Notes: generated from the sequence alone by a model not told the origin. A stretch of 33,608 nucleotides of DNA from an uncultured Bacillota bacterium (GCA_937907585.1 CALCVH010000162.1:1-33608), one strand, 5' to 3'; numbered from the stretch's first letter, positions 1 to 7,050 are shown. Numbers and translations are program-made.

Positions 1-58
1 ATGCAGCCAATATCTCATTGTTAATGTTTTCAATTTCTTCATTTAAAGACTCTAGCTT
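1..58. repeat. Terminal direct repeat (left copy), marks circular closure
   Basis: Bases 1-58 are identical to 33551-33608. The overlap lies inside one gene whose frame is kept across the join, so the repeat reflects a circular or circularly permuted molecule, and not a biological terminal repeat. Confidence 0.9.
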
Positions 59-1396
59 ATGCTCTGCTTCTTCTTGGTTGGCTTTTGCTTCTCTTCCAAG
101 ATTTGCATTAACCTCGAATTGCTTTTGCATTTCTACAATTTCAATTTCAGTTCTTGCATTTTCATTTTTGATTCTTTCTAAATCATCCTGCTTTTGCTTA
201 TTGAATAATAACAATGCTCCCTCATCTGCAGGAAATATCATTCCACATTTAGGACAAGTTACATAACCTTTGAACTCTCTTTTAGAAATTTCATCATAGG
301 CTTTATTTGCTACTTCAATTCTTGTTCTTGAATTTTCAATTCTACTTTGTAAATCAAGAACTTGTTTTCTCTTTTCATCTCTAGTTGATTGATAAGCTGC
401 TATAGTAGTTGAAATTGAGTTTCTACTTGCTAGTTTTCCTCTTAACTCTTCATTTAGCTTGGTTAATAGCTTGTTTTTGCCCTCATTGGCTTCCGCCTGT
501 GCAATTTGTAAGTCTTTTCTTAAAAGGGCTAATTCTTGGTTTCTTTTTGCCCTTTGTTCAGTTAATTCTAAATCATAATTAGCTTGTGCCTTTTGTAGCT
601 CTGCTTCTAATGTACTTGTAAGATTTGTATCGCCTCTTTTAAGGTTTCTAATTCTTACATTTAAATCATCCTTTTTAGCTTCTAGGGCTTCTCTTTCAGT
701 TGAATCATATTCTTCTATATCTTGATAATCTGCTAGAGCTGTTTCTAATGCTTCAAGTTTCTTATTGGCTTCTAATCTTTCAGCCTTTAAGTTTTGGCGC
801 ATCATTGTGAAATCGCCCATATACTTTGATTCATGCTTTTGCAATGGTTGATATTCAGGATACATGCTAAATACTTCTTCATTTGTTACAGAACATCCTA
901 AATCAACAAGTAATTGTCTTAATGCTTTAGGGTCTAACTTTTGTAAAGGATAAAGTGGATCAACTAAAACTCTTAACTCATTTACATCCTTTGAACTCTT
1001 AAGAGCTGGAGTAAAATTGAATTTACTATAAAGAACATCACCGAATGATTTAGCAGTATAACCACTTGCACCATTAACTTGATATTCTGTATAATGTCCG
1101 CCTGTAGGTTTAGTTTTTAATAATTTAGTAAATGTTGAGCCATCTTCAAAAGTGATTGTTACATTTGTATGTTCACCCTTTTTGAAATCAATAGGAACGA
1201 TTGAATCTAAATCATTTTCACCAACACCCCATTTATCAGTTAAAAGGCAATTTGTAATAAACCAATGAACTGCATTTAGAACAGTTGATTTTCCAATGTT
1301 GTTAGCTCCTGTTATGATATTTGCCATATCATTTACATTTAATTCGATGTGCTTAATACATCTAAAATTAGTTATTTCAATTTTTTTAATTTTCAT
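1..1396 (-). CDS. Rad50/SbcC-like zinc-hook ATPase, N-terminal part (gene crosses the circle join)
   Basis: This is the start of a 686-codon gene that continues in frame across the join into 32886-33550. The N-terminus is an SMC/Rad50-type ATPase head with a Walker A motif GANNIGKST near residues 29-37. A long glutamate/lysine-rich coiled coil follows. Around residue 381 sits CPKC (C381, C384), the CxxC of a Rad50 zinc hook, after which the returning coiled coil begins. Such proteins bind DNA ends and usually work with a nuclease in end processing or recombination. The ATG at 1394-1396 lies just behind the stop of the upstream winged-helix gene. I checked this frame codon by codon and found no stop from 1396 to 1. 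At under 700 residues it is shorter than cellular SbcC (about 1000). Its neighbours RecT and an MBL-fold protein suggest a recombination role. The family call is strong; the substrate is not known. Confidence 0.88.
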   Translation of the reverse strand, partial: MKIKKIEITNFRCIKHIELNVNDMANIITGANNIGKSTVLNAVHWFITNCLLTDKWGVGENDLDSIVPIDFKKGEHTNVTITFEDGSTFTKLLKTKPTGGHYTEYQVNGASGYTAKSFGDVLYSKFNFTPALKSSKDVNELRVLVDPLYPLQKLDPKALRQLLVDLGCSVTNEEVFSMYPEYQPLQKHESKYMGDFTMMRQNLKAERLEANKKLEALETALADYQDIEEYDSTEREALEAKKDDLNVRIRNLKRGDTNLTSTLEAELQKAQANYDLELTEQRAKRNQELALLRKDLQIAQAEANEGKNKLLTKLNEELRGKLASRNSISTTIAAYQSTRDEKRKQVLDLQSRIENSRTRIEVANKAYDEISKREFKGYVTCPKCGMIFPADEGALLLFNKQKQDDLERIKNENARTEIEIVEMQKQFEVNANLGREAKANQEEAEHKLESLNEEIENINNEILAA

Positions 1397-1398
1397 TT

Positions 1399-1809
1399 TT
1401 ATTCTTCCTCATTTTCCAATTTATTTTTTATGAATGTTTCTATTGTGTCCCTTTCCTGACCGAACACAATTCTCATTTGTTTATCCATTCTTACTTTTCT
1501 AGTTAATTTCCAATTGAGCTTTAATGACCTTAAATCTCTTGTAAAACGTTTATTCAAGTAATCGAACACTTGTTCTTCATTGCCTATCTTGTAGCCTTTA
1601 GAATCACTTACAACTATCTTTTGGATGATATCGCAATCATTGATAGCTCTAACATCTGCTTCCATATCAACACAATTTCTTTGTGATTTGTCATCGTATG
1701 AATAACCGCAATGCTCGGCTAACTCTTTCTTGCTTATGAAATCATCTTCGGTGTAGTGTTCTTTTAAGTAGGTATATAATCGCAATGCTCTTGGTGTTAA
1801 ATCAGCCAT
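1399..1809 (-). CDS. Winged-helix-like DNA-binding protein (136 aa)
   Basis: This encodes 136 residues. The N-terminal half (about 1-75) looks like a winged helix: a helix ending in RLYTYLKEHY, a second with KKELAEHCGY, then an arginine-rich recognition-like segment and a short beta hairpin around KIVVSDSKGYKIG. The C-terminal half is basic (RFTRDLRSLKLNWKL) and ends in an acidic tail. The product is probably an early transcription or replication regulator, but I do not recognise a specific family. Its ATG overlaps the stop of the upstream 78-aa gene by 8 bases and its stop is 2 bases from the ATG of the Rad50-like gene, so translation is likely coupled through the early operon. Confidence 0.7.
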   Translation of the reverse strand: MADLTPRALRLYTYLKEHYTEDDFISKKELAEHCGYSYDDKSQRNCVDMEADVRAINDCDIIQKIVVSDSKGYKIGNEEQVFDYLNKRFTRDLRSLKLNWKLTRKVRMDKQMRIVFGQERDTIETFIKNKLENEEE

Positions 1810-2038
1810 TTGCAGGTTTAACCTCTGCTAGAATCATCTTTGTTAATTCTTCTTTGTAGTTAAGACCATTTATTTCTAAAACTACATCTCTTTTGGCTTT
1901 GCTTGGCATATACCTAGAACAACTTATTTTCTTACTGTCTTGCATCATTTGTGATGCTTTAGTTTTCCCTATATCAAAGTAAGCTTGAATATCTTTTAAA
2001 TCCCATAAAGGTTTTAATAATATTTCTTTTCTTCCCAT
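1802..2038 (-). CDS. Small helix-turn-helix protein, excisionase-like size (78 aa)
   Basis: This encodes 78 residues. The segment LKDIQAYFDIGKTKASQMM (about 14-32) has the pattern of a helix-turn-helix as seen in MerR/Xis-type small DNA-binding proteins. It is followed by a basic stretch, SRYMPSKAKRD, that could be a wing. Size and place in the early lytic operon fit an excisionase or a small regulator, but no diagnostic residue separates these. Its start lies about 15 bases downstream of a copy of the phage operator (2054-2073), so its expression may be controlled separately from the genes before it. Confidence 0.6.
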   Translation of the reverse strand: MGRKEILLKPLWDLKDIQAYFDIGKTKASQMMQDSKKISCSRYMPSKAKRDVVLEINGLNYKEELTKMILAEVKPANG

Positions 2039-2053
2039 TTTTCATCACCTGTG

Positions 2054-2073
2054 TTTGTGCTTTAAACTCACAA
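2054..2073. promoter_or_regulatory. Operator copy A inside the early operon
   Basis: TTTGTGCTTTAAACTCACAA here is identical over 20 bases to the copy at 2941-2960. The two ends form an inverted repeat (TTTGTG / CACAAA-type), as expected for a dimeric XRE repressor. It lies in the 50-base gap between the Cro-like gene and the next early gene. Confidence 0.65.
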
Positions 2074-2088
2074 TTTAATCTAAAAAAA

Positions 2089-2289
2089 TTAGTCTAAATC
2101 AGTTCTTACTAAATTTAAACCTGATTGATTAAAAATAGTAATCAATGCTAACTTTTCAGCTTCAGAGAAATTATTGCTGCTTTCTTTTCGAGTATATGTT
2201 TCTCTTGAAATTCCAATCTTTTCGGCAATCTCGGTTTGAGTTAAACCTACCATTGTTCTATAACCCTTAATCTTATTTAATTCTTGCAT
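2089..2289 (-). CDS. Cro-like XRE helix-turn-helix regulator (66 aa)
   Basis: This encodes 66 residues with a clear XRE/Cro-C1 helix-turn-helix: LTQTEIAEKIGISRETYTRKE at about residues 17-37. Being in the leftward early operon, opposite to the 3151-3477 repressor, it occupies the Cro position of a lambdoid switch and probably binds the same operator family to lower repressor synthesis. An operator copy lies directly behind it (2054-2073). It is preceded within 3 bases by the stop of the 91-aa gene. The family assignment is secure; the Cro function is inferred from position. Confidence 0.75.
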   Translation of the reverse strand: MQELNKIKGYRTMVGLTQTEIAEKIGISRETYTRKESSNNFSEAEKLALITIFNQSGLNLVRTDLD

Positions 2290-2291
2290 TA

Positions 2292-2567
2292 CTAATTCAC
2301 TTCCTTATAGATAAATTTTATATGATATACTTCCTTTAAGGCTCTTTTCTTCAAATTCCCTAATTCATAAGGCTTTCCAGAGCCAACGATTCGGTTTTGA
2401 TACTTTGCTACAATGTTAGCAGTATTTAAACCGCTCTTATTTAACTTAATAGTTAAAGGCTCAATTTTATCATTTAAGAATAAATGTAAAATGTTTGGAT
2501 CACCTATGTTCTTCCAAGCCACTTTTACAGGCTCATTATTGCTTCTTACATAGCCAATATTACACAT
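2292..2567 (-). CDS. Hypothetical early protein (91 aa)
   Basis: This encodes 91 residues, with a basic C-terminal half (GNLKKRALKEVYHIKF) and no recognised motif, signal peptide or membrane segment. Its start overlaps the end of the upstream 66-aa gene by 8 bases and its stop is 3 bases from the next ATG, so it is part of the early leftward operon. I do not recognise the family. Confidence 0.6.
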   Translation of the reverse strand: MCNIGYVRSNNEPVKVAWKNIGDPNILHLFLNDKIEPLTIKLNKSGLNTANIVAKYQNRIVGSGKPYELGNLKKRALKEVYHIKFIYKEVN

Positions 2568-2760
2568 TTGTTATCACCTCAAATTTACTATGAACTAATC
2601 TAGTAAAAGGAACAAAATAAACTTGTTTGCTTTTAAGTTCCTTTAGTAAGAAAACAACTGTTTTACCATTGATTGTTTCCTCTTCTCTTTCTTCTACAAT
2701 TTCGAATTGCATTCCATTAACTTGACTCTGTAAAACATTGCCAACTTCAAATTGCTTCAT
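2560..2760 (-). CDS. Hypothetical early protein (66 aa)
   Basis: This encodes a 66-residue protein with alternating hydrophobic strands (GMQFEIVEEREEE, KTVVFLLKEL, QVYFVPFTRLV) that suggest a small beta barrel. There is no catalytic motif and I do not recognise the family. It is packed 1 base behind the preceding gene and overlaps the next, consistent with cotranscription from the leftward early promoter. Confidence 0.6.
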   Translation of the reverse strand: MKQFEVGNVLQSQVNGMQFEIVEEREEETINGKTVVFLLKELKSKQVYFVPFTRLVHSKFEVITNV

Positions 2761-2761
2761 T

Positions 2762-2923
2762 TTATCTTTCCCCCTTAATTTCTATACTTGGCTTTTTTAC
2801 TTCACCCTGTATCATAAATAAGATTTGCTTCTTATGATACTTGGCTTCTTTCTTTGTTAAATGCTTCATTTGTGCTATTACATCAGCACCAGAATAAACT
2901 GTCAAAGTAAATAAGTTTTCCAT
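2762..2923 (-). CDS. First gene of the leftward early operon, hypothetical (53 aa)
   Basis: I chose the ATG at 2921-2923 (MENLFTLTVYSG...) because it is preceded by GAAAGGGGAACAAA, a good Shine-Dalgarno with normal spacing. A longer reading starting at 2965 would run through the operator at 2941-2960. The 53-residue product is basic (KHLTKKEAKYHKKQ) and of unknown function. As the first gene behind the divergent promoter region it should be expressed immediately on induction. Confidence 0.6.
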   Translation of the reverse strand: MENLFTLTVYSGADVIAQMKHLTKKEAKYHKKQILFMIQGEVKKPSIEIKGER

Positions 2924-2940
2924 TTTGTTCCCCTTTCTTC

Positions 2941-2961
2941 TTTGTGCTTTAAACTCACAAA
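2941..2961. promoter_or_regulatory. Operator copy B at the head of the early operon
   Basis: This imperfect palindrome has outer arms TTTGTG and CACAAA and the same 20-base core as copy A. It sits 18 bases upstream of the first early gene and downstream of the leftward promoter, where bound repressor could block elongation or initiation. Confidence 0.7.
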
Positions 2962-3030
2962 ACAAACTATAATTTCACACCTTTTTAACATAAAAATAAC
3001 AATTTAAAAGTGTATAATTTGAATTTGTTG

Positions 3031-3054
3031 TTTGTGCTTTTAATTAACTTACAA
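3031..3054. promoter_or_regulatory. Operator copy C, diverged
   Basis: TTTGTGCTTTTAATTAACTT followed by ACAA shares the left arm TTTGTGCTTT with copies A and B, with a CTTACAA right arm. It covers the expected transcription start of the leftward promoter at 3059-3087. A possible rightward -10 (TATAAT, 3013-3018) lies just before it. Confidence 0.5.
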
Positions 3055-3058
3055 CACC

Positions 3059-3087
3059 ATTTTATACTTGTATTTGTGATTTGTCAA
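3059..3087 (-). promoter_or_regulatory. Leftward early promoter (PL-like)
   Basis: On the minus strand, TTGACA (3087-3082) is followed by a 17-base spacer and TAAAAT (3064-3059). This is a near-consensus sigma-70/SigA promoter reading into the early operon. Operator-like repeats overlap it on both sides, as expected for a repressed lytic promoter. The -35 core TTGTCAA is nearly symmetrical and could also serve a weaker rightward repressor promoter (TTGTCA, 17 bases, TTATCA). Confidence 0.7.
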
Positions 3088-3091
3088 CACA

Positions 3092-3113
3092 TTTTGTGCT
3101 TTTTTATCACTTT
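3092..3113. promoter_or_regulatory. Operator copy D, diverged
   Basis: The segment TTTTGTGCTTTTTTATCACT shares the TTTGTGCTTT arm with a CACTT-type right arm. It sits between the leftward -35 box and the repressor gene. A further TTTGTG...CAACACA element at 3074-3091 overlaps the -35 itself. Together these give the repressor a multi-site operator. Confidence 0.45.
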
Positions 3114-3150
3114 TATTTTAAAAATGTTTTATTATTATAAATTGAGGTGT

Positions 3151-3477
3151 ATGTTTTTGGAAAAATTAAGAAATGTGCTTTTAAGATATAGACAACTAAA
3201 TAACTTAACGCAGCAAGAATTGGCGGATAGATTAGGAATTTCAAGAAATAATTTAGCAAATTGGGAGCTAGGAAGAACAACTCCAACTATTGAGGTTTTT
3301 ACTTTAATATCTAATAAATTAGGAATTGATATTAAACTACTTATTGATGATGTAGATTCTAACGAAAAAGAATTAAATAATACTAAACTTGCTTTATATA
3401 ATCAATTAGGGGAATTGACAGAGGAACAAGCTCAAGAAATATTAAATTATATAAATTATATAAAATCGAAAAAGTGA
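3151..3477 (+). CDS. XRE-family phage repressor (ImmR/CI-like, 108 aa)
   Basis: This encodes an XRE helix-turn-helix (LTQQELADRLGISRNNLANWE, about residues 19-39) and a short C-terminal region (EEQAQEILNYINYIKSKK) but no LexA-type self-cleavage domain. It is therefore built like ICEBs1 ImmR rather than lambda CI. It is divergent from the early operon and followed by an ImmA-like peptidase gene, so inactivation by that peptidase is likely. The ATG at 3151 is only 3 bases behind GAGG (3144-3147). The TTG at 3157 has better spacing and may be the real start. A longer GTG reading from 3010 would cover the promoter and operator region and is rejected. Confidence 0.85.
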   Translation: MFLEKLRNVLLRYRQLNNLTQQELADRLGISRNNLANWELGRTTPTIEVFTLISNKLGIDIKLLIDDVDSNEKELNNTKLALYNQLGELTEEQAQEILNYINYIKSKK

Positions 3478-3493
3478 TATAAAGTGATATATT

Positions 3494-3907
3494 ATGACTA
3501 GGAATGAAAAGCAATTACAATATCTTTATGATAAAGGCATTGCCCTGGATTATTTTCCATTAAATAATTTGGATGCCTTTTGTGTTGATCTAGGCAATGA
3601 TAACAATAGAATCTGCCTTAACTCAAATAAAAAATATTCCTCTATAAGTGAGTTTTGGATGATAGAGCATGAATTATCACACCTAGAACAAAAAGCCTTA
3701 TATAGCCTTAATTCTAACGCTTTAACAATAAAGAAATACGAACGTAAAGCAAATGATAAAATGATTTTAAAGTTTGATTTACCAAACAAGATTTTAGAAC
3801 TACTTAAAAAAGGCTATTCTTCTAATGATATAAGGGAAAATTTAGAAATAACAGAAAATGTGTTTGAAAGTTGTATTGATTATTTATTAAGAAAAGGAAA
3901 ACTATAA
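3494..3907 (+). CDS. ImmA/IrrE-like zinc metallopeptidase (137 aa)
   Basis: HELSH at residues 59-63 is an HExxH zinc site. Downstream, YERKAND (about 82-88) matches the conserved ER(K/Q)AN segment of ImmA/IrrE proteins that carries the third ligand helix. In ICEBs1 and related phages ImmA cleaves the adjacent ImmR repressor after DNA damage or quorum signals. The position 16 bases behind the repressor gene supports the same pairing here. A C-terminal helix-rich segment (GYSSNDIRENLEITENVFESC) may be a substrate-recognition helix-turn-helix. The family call is strong; the target is inferred. Confidence 0.85.
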   Translation: MTRNEKQLQYLYDKGIALDYFPLNNLDAFCVDLGNDNNRICLNSNKKYSSISEFWMIEHELSHLEQKALYSLNSNALTIKKYERKANDKMILKFDLPNKILELLKKGYSSNDIRENLEITENVFESCIDYLLRKGKL

Positions 3908-3908
3908 A

Positions 3909-4112
3909 ATGAAAAATAGAGTAAAAGAATTATGTATAGAAAAAGGAATTTCAACTCCAAATGAATTTGCTTTAAAGGTCGGCATTGGTGTTAATATGGC
4001 AACTGCTATTTGGAATCAGGAAGCAATAATTGAATTTAACCTAATAGAACATTTAACAAACTTCTTCGGTTGTTCTGTAGCTTACTTATTATGTGTTAAT
4101 GAGGAAAAATAA
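3909..4112 (+). CDS. Small XRE helix-turn-helix protein (67 aa)
   Basis: This encodes 67 residues with the layout of a Cro/C1-type domain: RVKELCIEKGISTPNEFALKVGI, then NMATAIWNQ as the recognition-like helix, then LTNFFGCSVAYLL. It lies 1 base behind the ImmA-like gene and 3 bases before the integrase ATG, so it is cotranscribed with the lysogeny genes. It could modulate the switch or assist integration or excision. It is too small and generic to decide. Confidence 0.65.
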   Translation: MKNRVKELCIEKGISTPNEFALKVGIGVNMATAIWNQEAIIEFNLIEHLTNFFGCSVAYLLCVNEEK

Positions 4113-4115
4113 AAA

Positions 4116-5180
4116 ATGCCTGTTTACAAAGATAAAAACAAGCATTGGTATTTTGTGGTAACAATTAACTACAAACAATATAAAAGGGTTAAATGGAATA
4201 ACCAATATATGCTTTCTAAAACGGAAGCGTTAAAATGTGAGCGTGAGTTTATAGATTCTATAAGTTTAAGCAGCTCTAATATAACCTTATATAAACTATT
4301 TGATGAATTTACAACTGCAACCAAAAGCACCCTAAAGGTATCTACACAATATAAGTATGTAAAATTTAAAAGAAATTATCTTGTTTTAATACCTGATAAG
4401 AGCTTAAAGGATTTAACCATTGCAGATATAACAAAATGGAAAAACGAGCTTGCAGCCAAAGATTTAACTATTGAATATAAGAATAGAACACAAAATCTTT
4501 TAAAGAAAGTTTTAGAATATGGAGCTATAGCCTACGATTTAAAAGCAAAATTACAAATTCCACTTTTAACCCCTTTTAAAGAAAACAATGTAAAAGATAT
4601 AACTAAAAAAGAGAAATGGCTTAAAAAGAGCGATTTCTTATCTTTAATAAAGCCTTTAGAAATAAATTCATATTGGTATGTTGTTATTTGGGTTTTATAT
4701 TTTACAGGTTTAAGAATTGGTGAGCTTGCAGCCTTACAAGTTAAGGACATTGAAATAGATCATCTTACCATTAGCAAAGATTATATAAGAGTAAATGGAA
4801 AAGATTACATACAAGCACCAAAAAATAAAAACTCAATTAGAGTTGTTGCTTTAGATGATGTAACAAGCAAGTTATTATTCAAATTTTTTGAACACTTGGG
4901 ACAGGATGATTATATATTCAATATTAAAAAGCATTTCTTGAATCAACAAAGATTAAGAAGAATCTTAAACAAACTACAGGATGAAGCCAACTTGAATGAT
5001 TTAATTATAACCCCACACACTTTAAGACACAGTTATTCTTCTAATTTAAAGGCTTTGGGTTATAACGAGTATGTTATATCAAAATTGATGGGAAATACTC
5101 CAGAGGTAGCAAGTTCAACATATATTCATGCAGATGTAAATTTAAAAGAAATAAGCCAAAAAATTAAAGAAATTAAGTAG
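4116..5180 (+). CDS. int: Tyrosine integrase
   Basis: This is a 354-residue tyrosine recombinase, the normal length for phage integrases. There is an N-terminal arm-binding-like beta region (about 1-45), a core-binding domain (about 55-145) and a catalytic domain with R200 (FTGLRIGEL), H301 and R304 (HTLRHSYS) and the nucleophile Y336 (STYIHAD). N327 in MGNTPE replaces the frequent histidine or tryptophan of this position. It would catalyse recombination between attP and a chromosomal attB. The candidate attP lies directly downstream. The start is ATG, 4 bases behind the previous stop, with coupling likely. Confidence 0.95.
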   Translation: MPVYKDKNKHWYFVVTINYKQYKRVKWNNQYMLSKTEALKCEREFIDSISLSSSNITLYKLFDEFTTATKSTLKVSTQYKYVKFKRNYLVLIPDKSLKDLTIADITKWKNELAAKDLTIEYKNRTQNLLKKVLEYGAIAYDLKAKLQIPLLTPFKENNVKDITKKEKWLKKSDFLSLIKPLEINSYWYVVIWVLYFTGLRIGELAALQVKDIEIDHLTISKDYIRVNGKDYIQAPKNKNSIRVVALDDVTSKLLFKFFEHLGQDDYIFNIKKHFLNQQRLRRILNKLQDEANLNDLIITPHTLRHSYSSNLKALGYNEYVISKLMGNTPEVASSTYIHADVNLKEISQKIKEIK

Positions 5181-5213
5181 AATCTTACCTGATTCTTACT
5201 TGAAAAATAAAAA

Positions 5214-5237
5214 ATAGCCTTAAATAAAGGCTTTTTT
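5214..5237 (+). terminator. Intrinsic terminator after the integrase gene
   Basis: Inverted repeat AGCCTT (5216-5221) / AAGGCT (5227-5232) with a 5-base loop is followed by a T run (5232-5237). The A-rich upstream flank gives the other strand a T-rich tail too, so it may work in both directions. Confidence 0.7.
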
Positions 5238-5244
5238 CTTTGTT

Positions 5245-5260
5245 TGGTGTACCCAACGGA
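5245..5260. other. Candidate attP core (tRNA 3'-end-like)
   Basis: The minus strand reads TCCGTTGGGTACACCA, which has the look of the 3' end of a tRNA gene: end of a T stem, a 7-base acceptor strand, discriminator A and CCA. It lies 65 bases behind the integrase gene, where attP normally is, and many tyrosine integrases use tRNA 3' ends as attB. No full tRNA is present here. Inference from position and sequence pattern only. Confidence 0.5.
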
Positions 5261-5270
5261 TTTAATACGC

Positions 5271-5420
5271 TTATTTTCAAATTGTTTCATTTTGTTTCAA
5301 AAAGTTTCAAATTTTAACCTATTTATATAATATAAAGGATGCAATTTAGATAAATTTCATAAAAAAGTTTCAAATTGTTTCAAATTTTACCGCTTTATTC
5401 TTACTTGATTTTTACTTAAA
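5271..5420. repeat. Repeated integrase arm-site-like motifs in the intergenic region
   Basis: The gap 5181-5519 has no gene. TTTCAAATTGTTTCA occurs at about 5275-5289 and 5368-5382, and GTTTCAAATTTTA at 5304-5316 and 5378-5390. A TTCTTACTTGA motif lies at 5193-5203 and 5398-5408 on the two sides of the core. Such short direct repeats flanking a core are typical of arm-type integrase sites. A small palindrome TGCAATGTTGCA lies at 5434-5445. Confidence 0.5.
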
Positions 5421-5502
5421 TAAAAAAATATGGATGCAATGTTGCACCCATACCGATAAAATAACTTATAGGACATTTTAATTATAACCTATTTTAGGCA
5501 AT

Positions 5503-5531
5503 AAAAAAAGAGGTGGTTTTTAAGCCACCTC
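5503..5531 (-). terminator. Terminator of the late leftward operon
   Basis: Stem GAGGTGG (5510-5516) / CCACCTC (5525-5531) with an 8-base loop is followed on the minus strand by seven T (complement of 5503-5509). The stop codon and last codons of the 332-aa gene lie inside the hairpin. It faces the integrase terminator, so the two operons converge here. Confidence 0.85.
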
Positions 5532-6518
5532 AATTTTACCTGTACCAATAAGAATTGGTTTATTGCTATTAAGTTCTTTGATTTGTTCTTGTTGCTTTCT
5601 TTGAATTTCAGCTTCTACTCTTTCATTCTTCCATTTGAAATAGCTTTTTAAAATATCTATCTTACAAACATAAGAAGCTGTAATTGTAGAGTCATAGATT
5701 CTATCTGCTTCGACAAATGCAGTTAATATTCTTGTAACTATCATTATTAAACTTGAAAGCACATTAGCGATAATTGTTATAGTTGATGTATCGCCAAAGC
5801 TCCAAATAGATAAAGCTAGAATTGCAGAACATAAAATGTAAGCCCAAATTTTATTGAATGATGCTTTATTAAAAGATTTGCTGTAGGCTTGATTTCCTCT
5901 TGTTAGGATTCTACCATTACCACCTACACGCTCTACGTTTTGGAAGTCATCATAGAAAACCATATAATATTTAACTCTAATAATATCTATGATTTCTTTT
6001 ATTCTTTCAGGTTTAATTTCTTCTTTTAAAATGTTAATTTTGGCTGTTAAAGACATTTTCTTTTTTGTACTATATGTCTTTATCTTTTTACGTTCTAAAC
6101 GATTTATACGCTTGTTTATTTTGCCAACATAAACACCTATTTTAGTATTAAGATTAAATTCTTCTAAATACTCTTTCATGTCTAGGTCTTTGTCTTTGTT
6201 CAATGAATTATATTCATCCATAACATCAAGCACATTTTGTCTTGCTGCCGTTTTATCAAATCGAGCATTTACAACGGCTCTAAAAAGTAAGAATATACAA
6301 GCTGTTAATGCTAGTGTTCTAACCCAAAATTGCCAACTTGTTAATTTTGTAAAATCAAATCCCATTGTTACAACTTGGATGCCAACTATTGCCATAGCAC
6401 TAATTACAATTTCTGTAATGGCTGCAATATATTTTGGCTTGCCATATTTATTAACTACTTTCGCAGCCTGTTCAGTTGATTCATTTATAAAATTATTCAT
6501 TCTTTCAGTTAAATCCAT
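5520..6518 (-). CDS. Multi-pass membrane protein of the lysis-slot cassette (332 aa)
   Basis: This encodes 332 residues with four predicted membrane segments in two pairs: about 31-52 and 63-83, then about 226-244 and 250-270. The segment between the pairs is basic and probably cytosolic (KINKRINRLERKKIK), and the last 50 residues are charged and helical. I do not recognise the family. It is the last gene of the late operon and overlaps the operon terminator. Its place after the fibre gene is where holin and endolysin genes usually sit, but it has no hydrolase motif and is larger than known holins. It might permeabilise the membrane, shape it, or act in exclusion. Confidence 0.75.
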   Translation of the reverse strand: MDLTERMNNFINESTEQAAKVVNKYGKPKYIAAITEIVISAMAIVGIQVVTMGFDFTKLTSWQFWVRTLALTACIFLLFRAVVNARFDKTAARQNVLDVMDEYNSLNKDKDLDMKEYLEEFNLNTKIGVYVGKINKRINRLERKKIKTYSTKKKMSLTAKINILKEEIKPERIKEIIDIIRVKYYMVFYDDFQNVERVGGNGRILTRGNQAYSKSFNKASFNKIWAYILCSAILALSIWSFGDTSTITIIANVLSSLIMIVTRILTAFVEADRIYDSTITASYVCKIDILKSYFKWKNERVEAEIQRKQQEQIKELNSNKPILIGTGKIEVA

Positions 6519-6532
6519 AAAATAACATCACC

Positions 6533-7036
6533 TTACTTTGTTAGAGTTTCAACTCTTTTATTGATTTGGATTTGATGCTTTGCTTCTTGTCTTAAATCCC
6601 ATTCAGCCTCTAAATAATGAAGTGTTAAATAGTCAACCATTATTGAGCAGATGATAGAACTTAAAACCTTTATTAGAGTATTACAAGCTAGATCAACATT
6701 TGTTTTGATTAAATTTAAAAGCAAGATACCTCCAACAGGAAGTATCAAGCTATAAATCATTAAAATTGTAAATTTGAATCTTTGTTCTTTTAGTTCATCT
6801 TGAGGTAACTTATTTAAAAGCCTTTTAACACCTTTTAAAAGAAATACTGCAATACAAACTACTAAAACCAAACCCACACCTGTTAAGCGTGTTGAGCTTG
6901 ATTTAATTAGGTCATATTTAACGCCTATAATAATAATTGGAGCTACTAAAGCAAAAGCCAAGTAAAAAAGCCCATAGATTAAAAAATGGGCTTTTAATTT
7001 ATTTGAACTCCAATGTTCAATATCTGTAAACCACAT
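6533..7036 (-). CDS. Four-pass membrane protein of the lysis-slot cassette (167 aa)
   Basis: This encodes 167 residues with about four hydrophobic helices (near residues 20-40, 52-68, 88-108 and 116-135) and a short charged C-terminal tail (RQEAKHQIQINKRVETLTK). Size and topology would allow a holin, although most holins have one to three segments. No family is recognised. It lies 14 bases from the genes on both sides, consistent with one transcript and concerted function with the 169-aa and 332-aa products. Confidence 0.75.
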   Translation of the reverse strand: MWFTDIEHWSSNKLKAHFLIYGLFYLAFALVAPIIIIGVKYDLIKSSSTRLTGVGLVLVVCIAVFLLKGVKRLLNKLPQDELKEQRFKFTILMIYSLILPVGGILLLNLIKTNVDLACNTLIKVLSSIICSIMVDYLTLHYLEAEWDLRQEAKHQIQINKRVETLTK

Positions 7037-7050
7037 AGGAACACCTCCTA

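Noticed and set aside
18..266. Plus-strand ORF of 82 codons
   Set aside because: It is the antisense shadow of the Rad50-like gene, has no ribosome site, and lies in a region with an open conserved frame on the other strand.
3010..3150. N-terminal extension of the repressor from GTG 3010
   Set aside because: It would translate the promoter and operator region and yields a hydrophobic, non-conserved segment; the start at 3151 (or 3157) has a GAGG site.
5245..5260. Complete tRNA gene
   Set aside because: Only the acceptor-end-like 16 bases are present; the flanking sequence cannot form the other arms.
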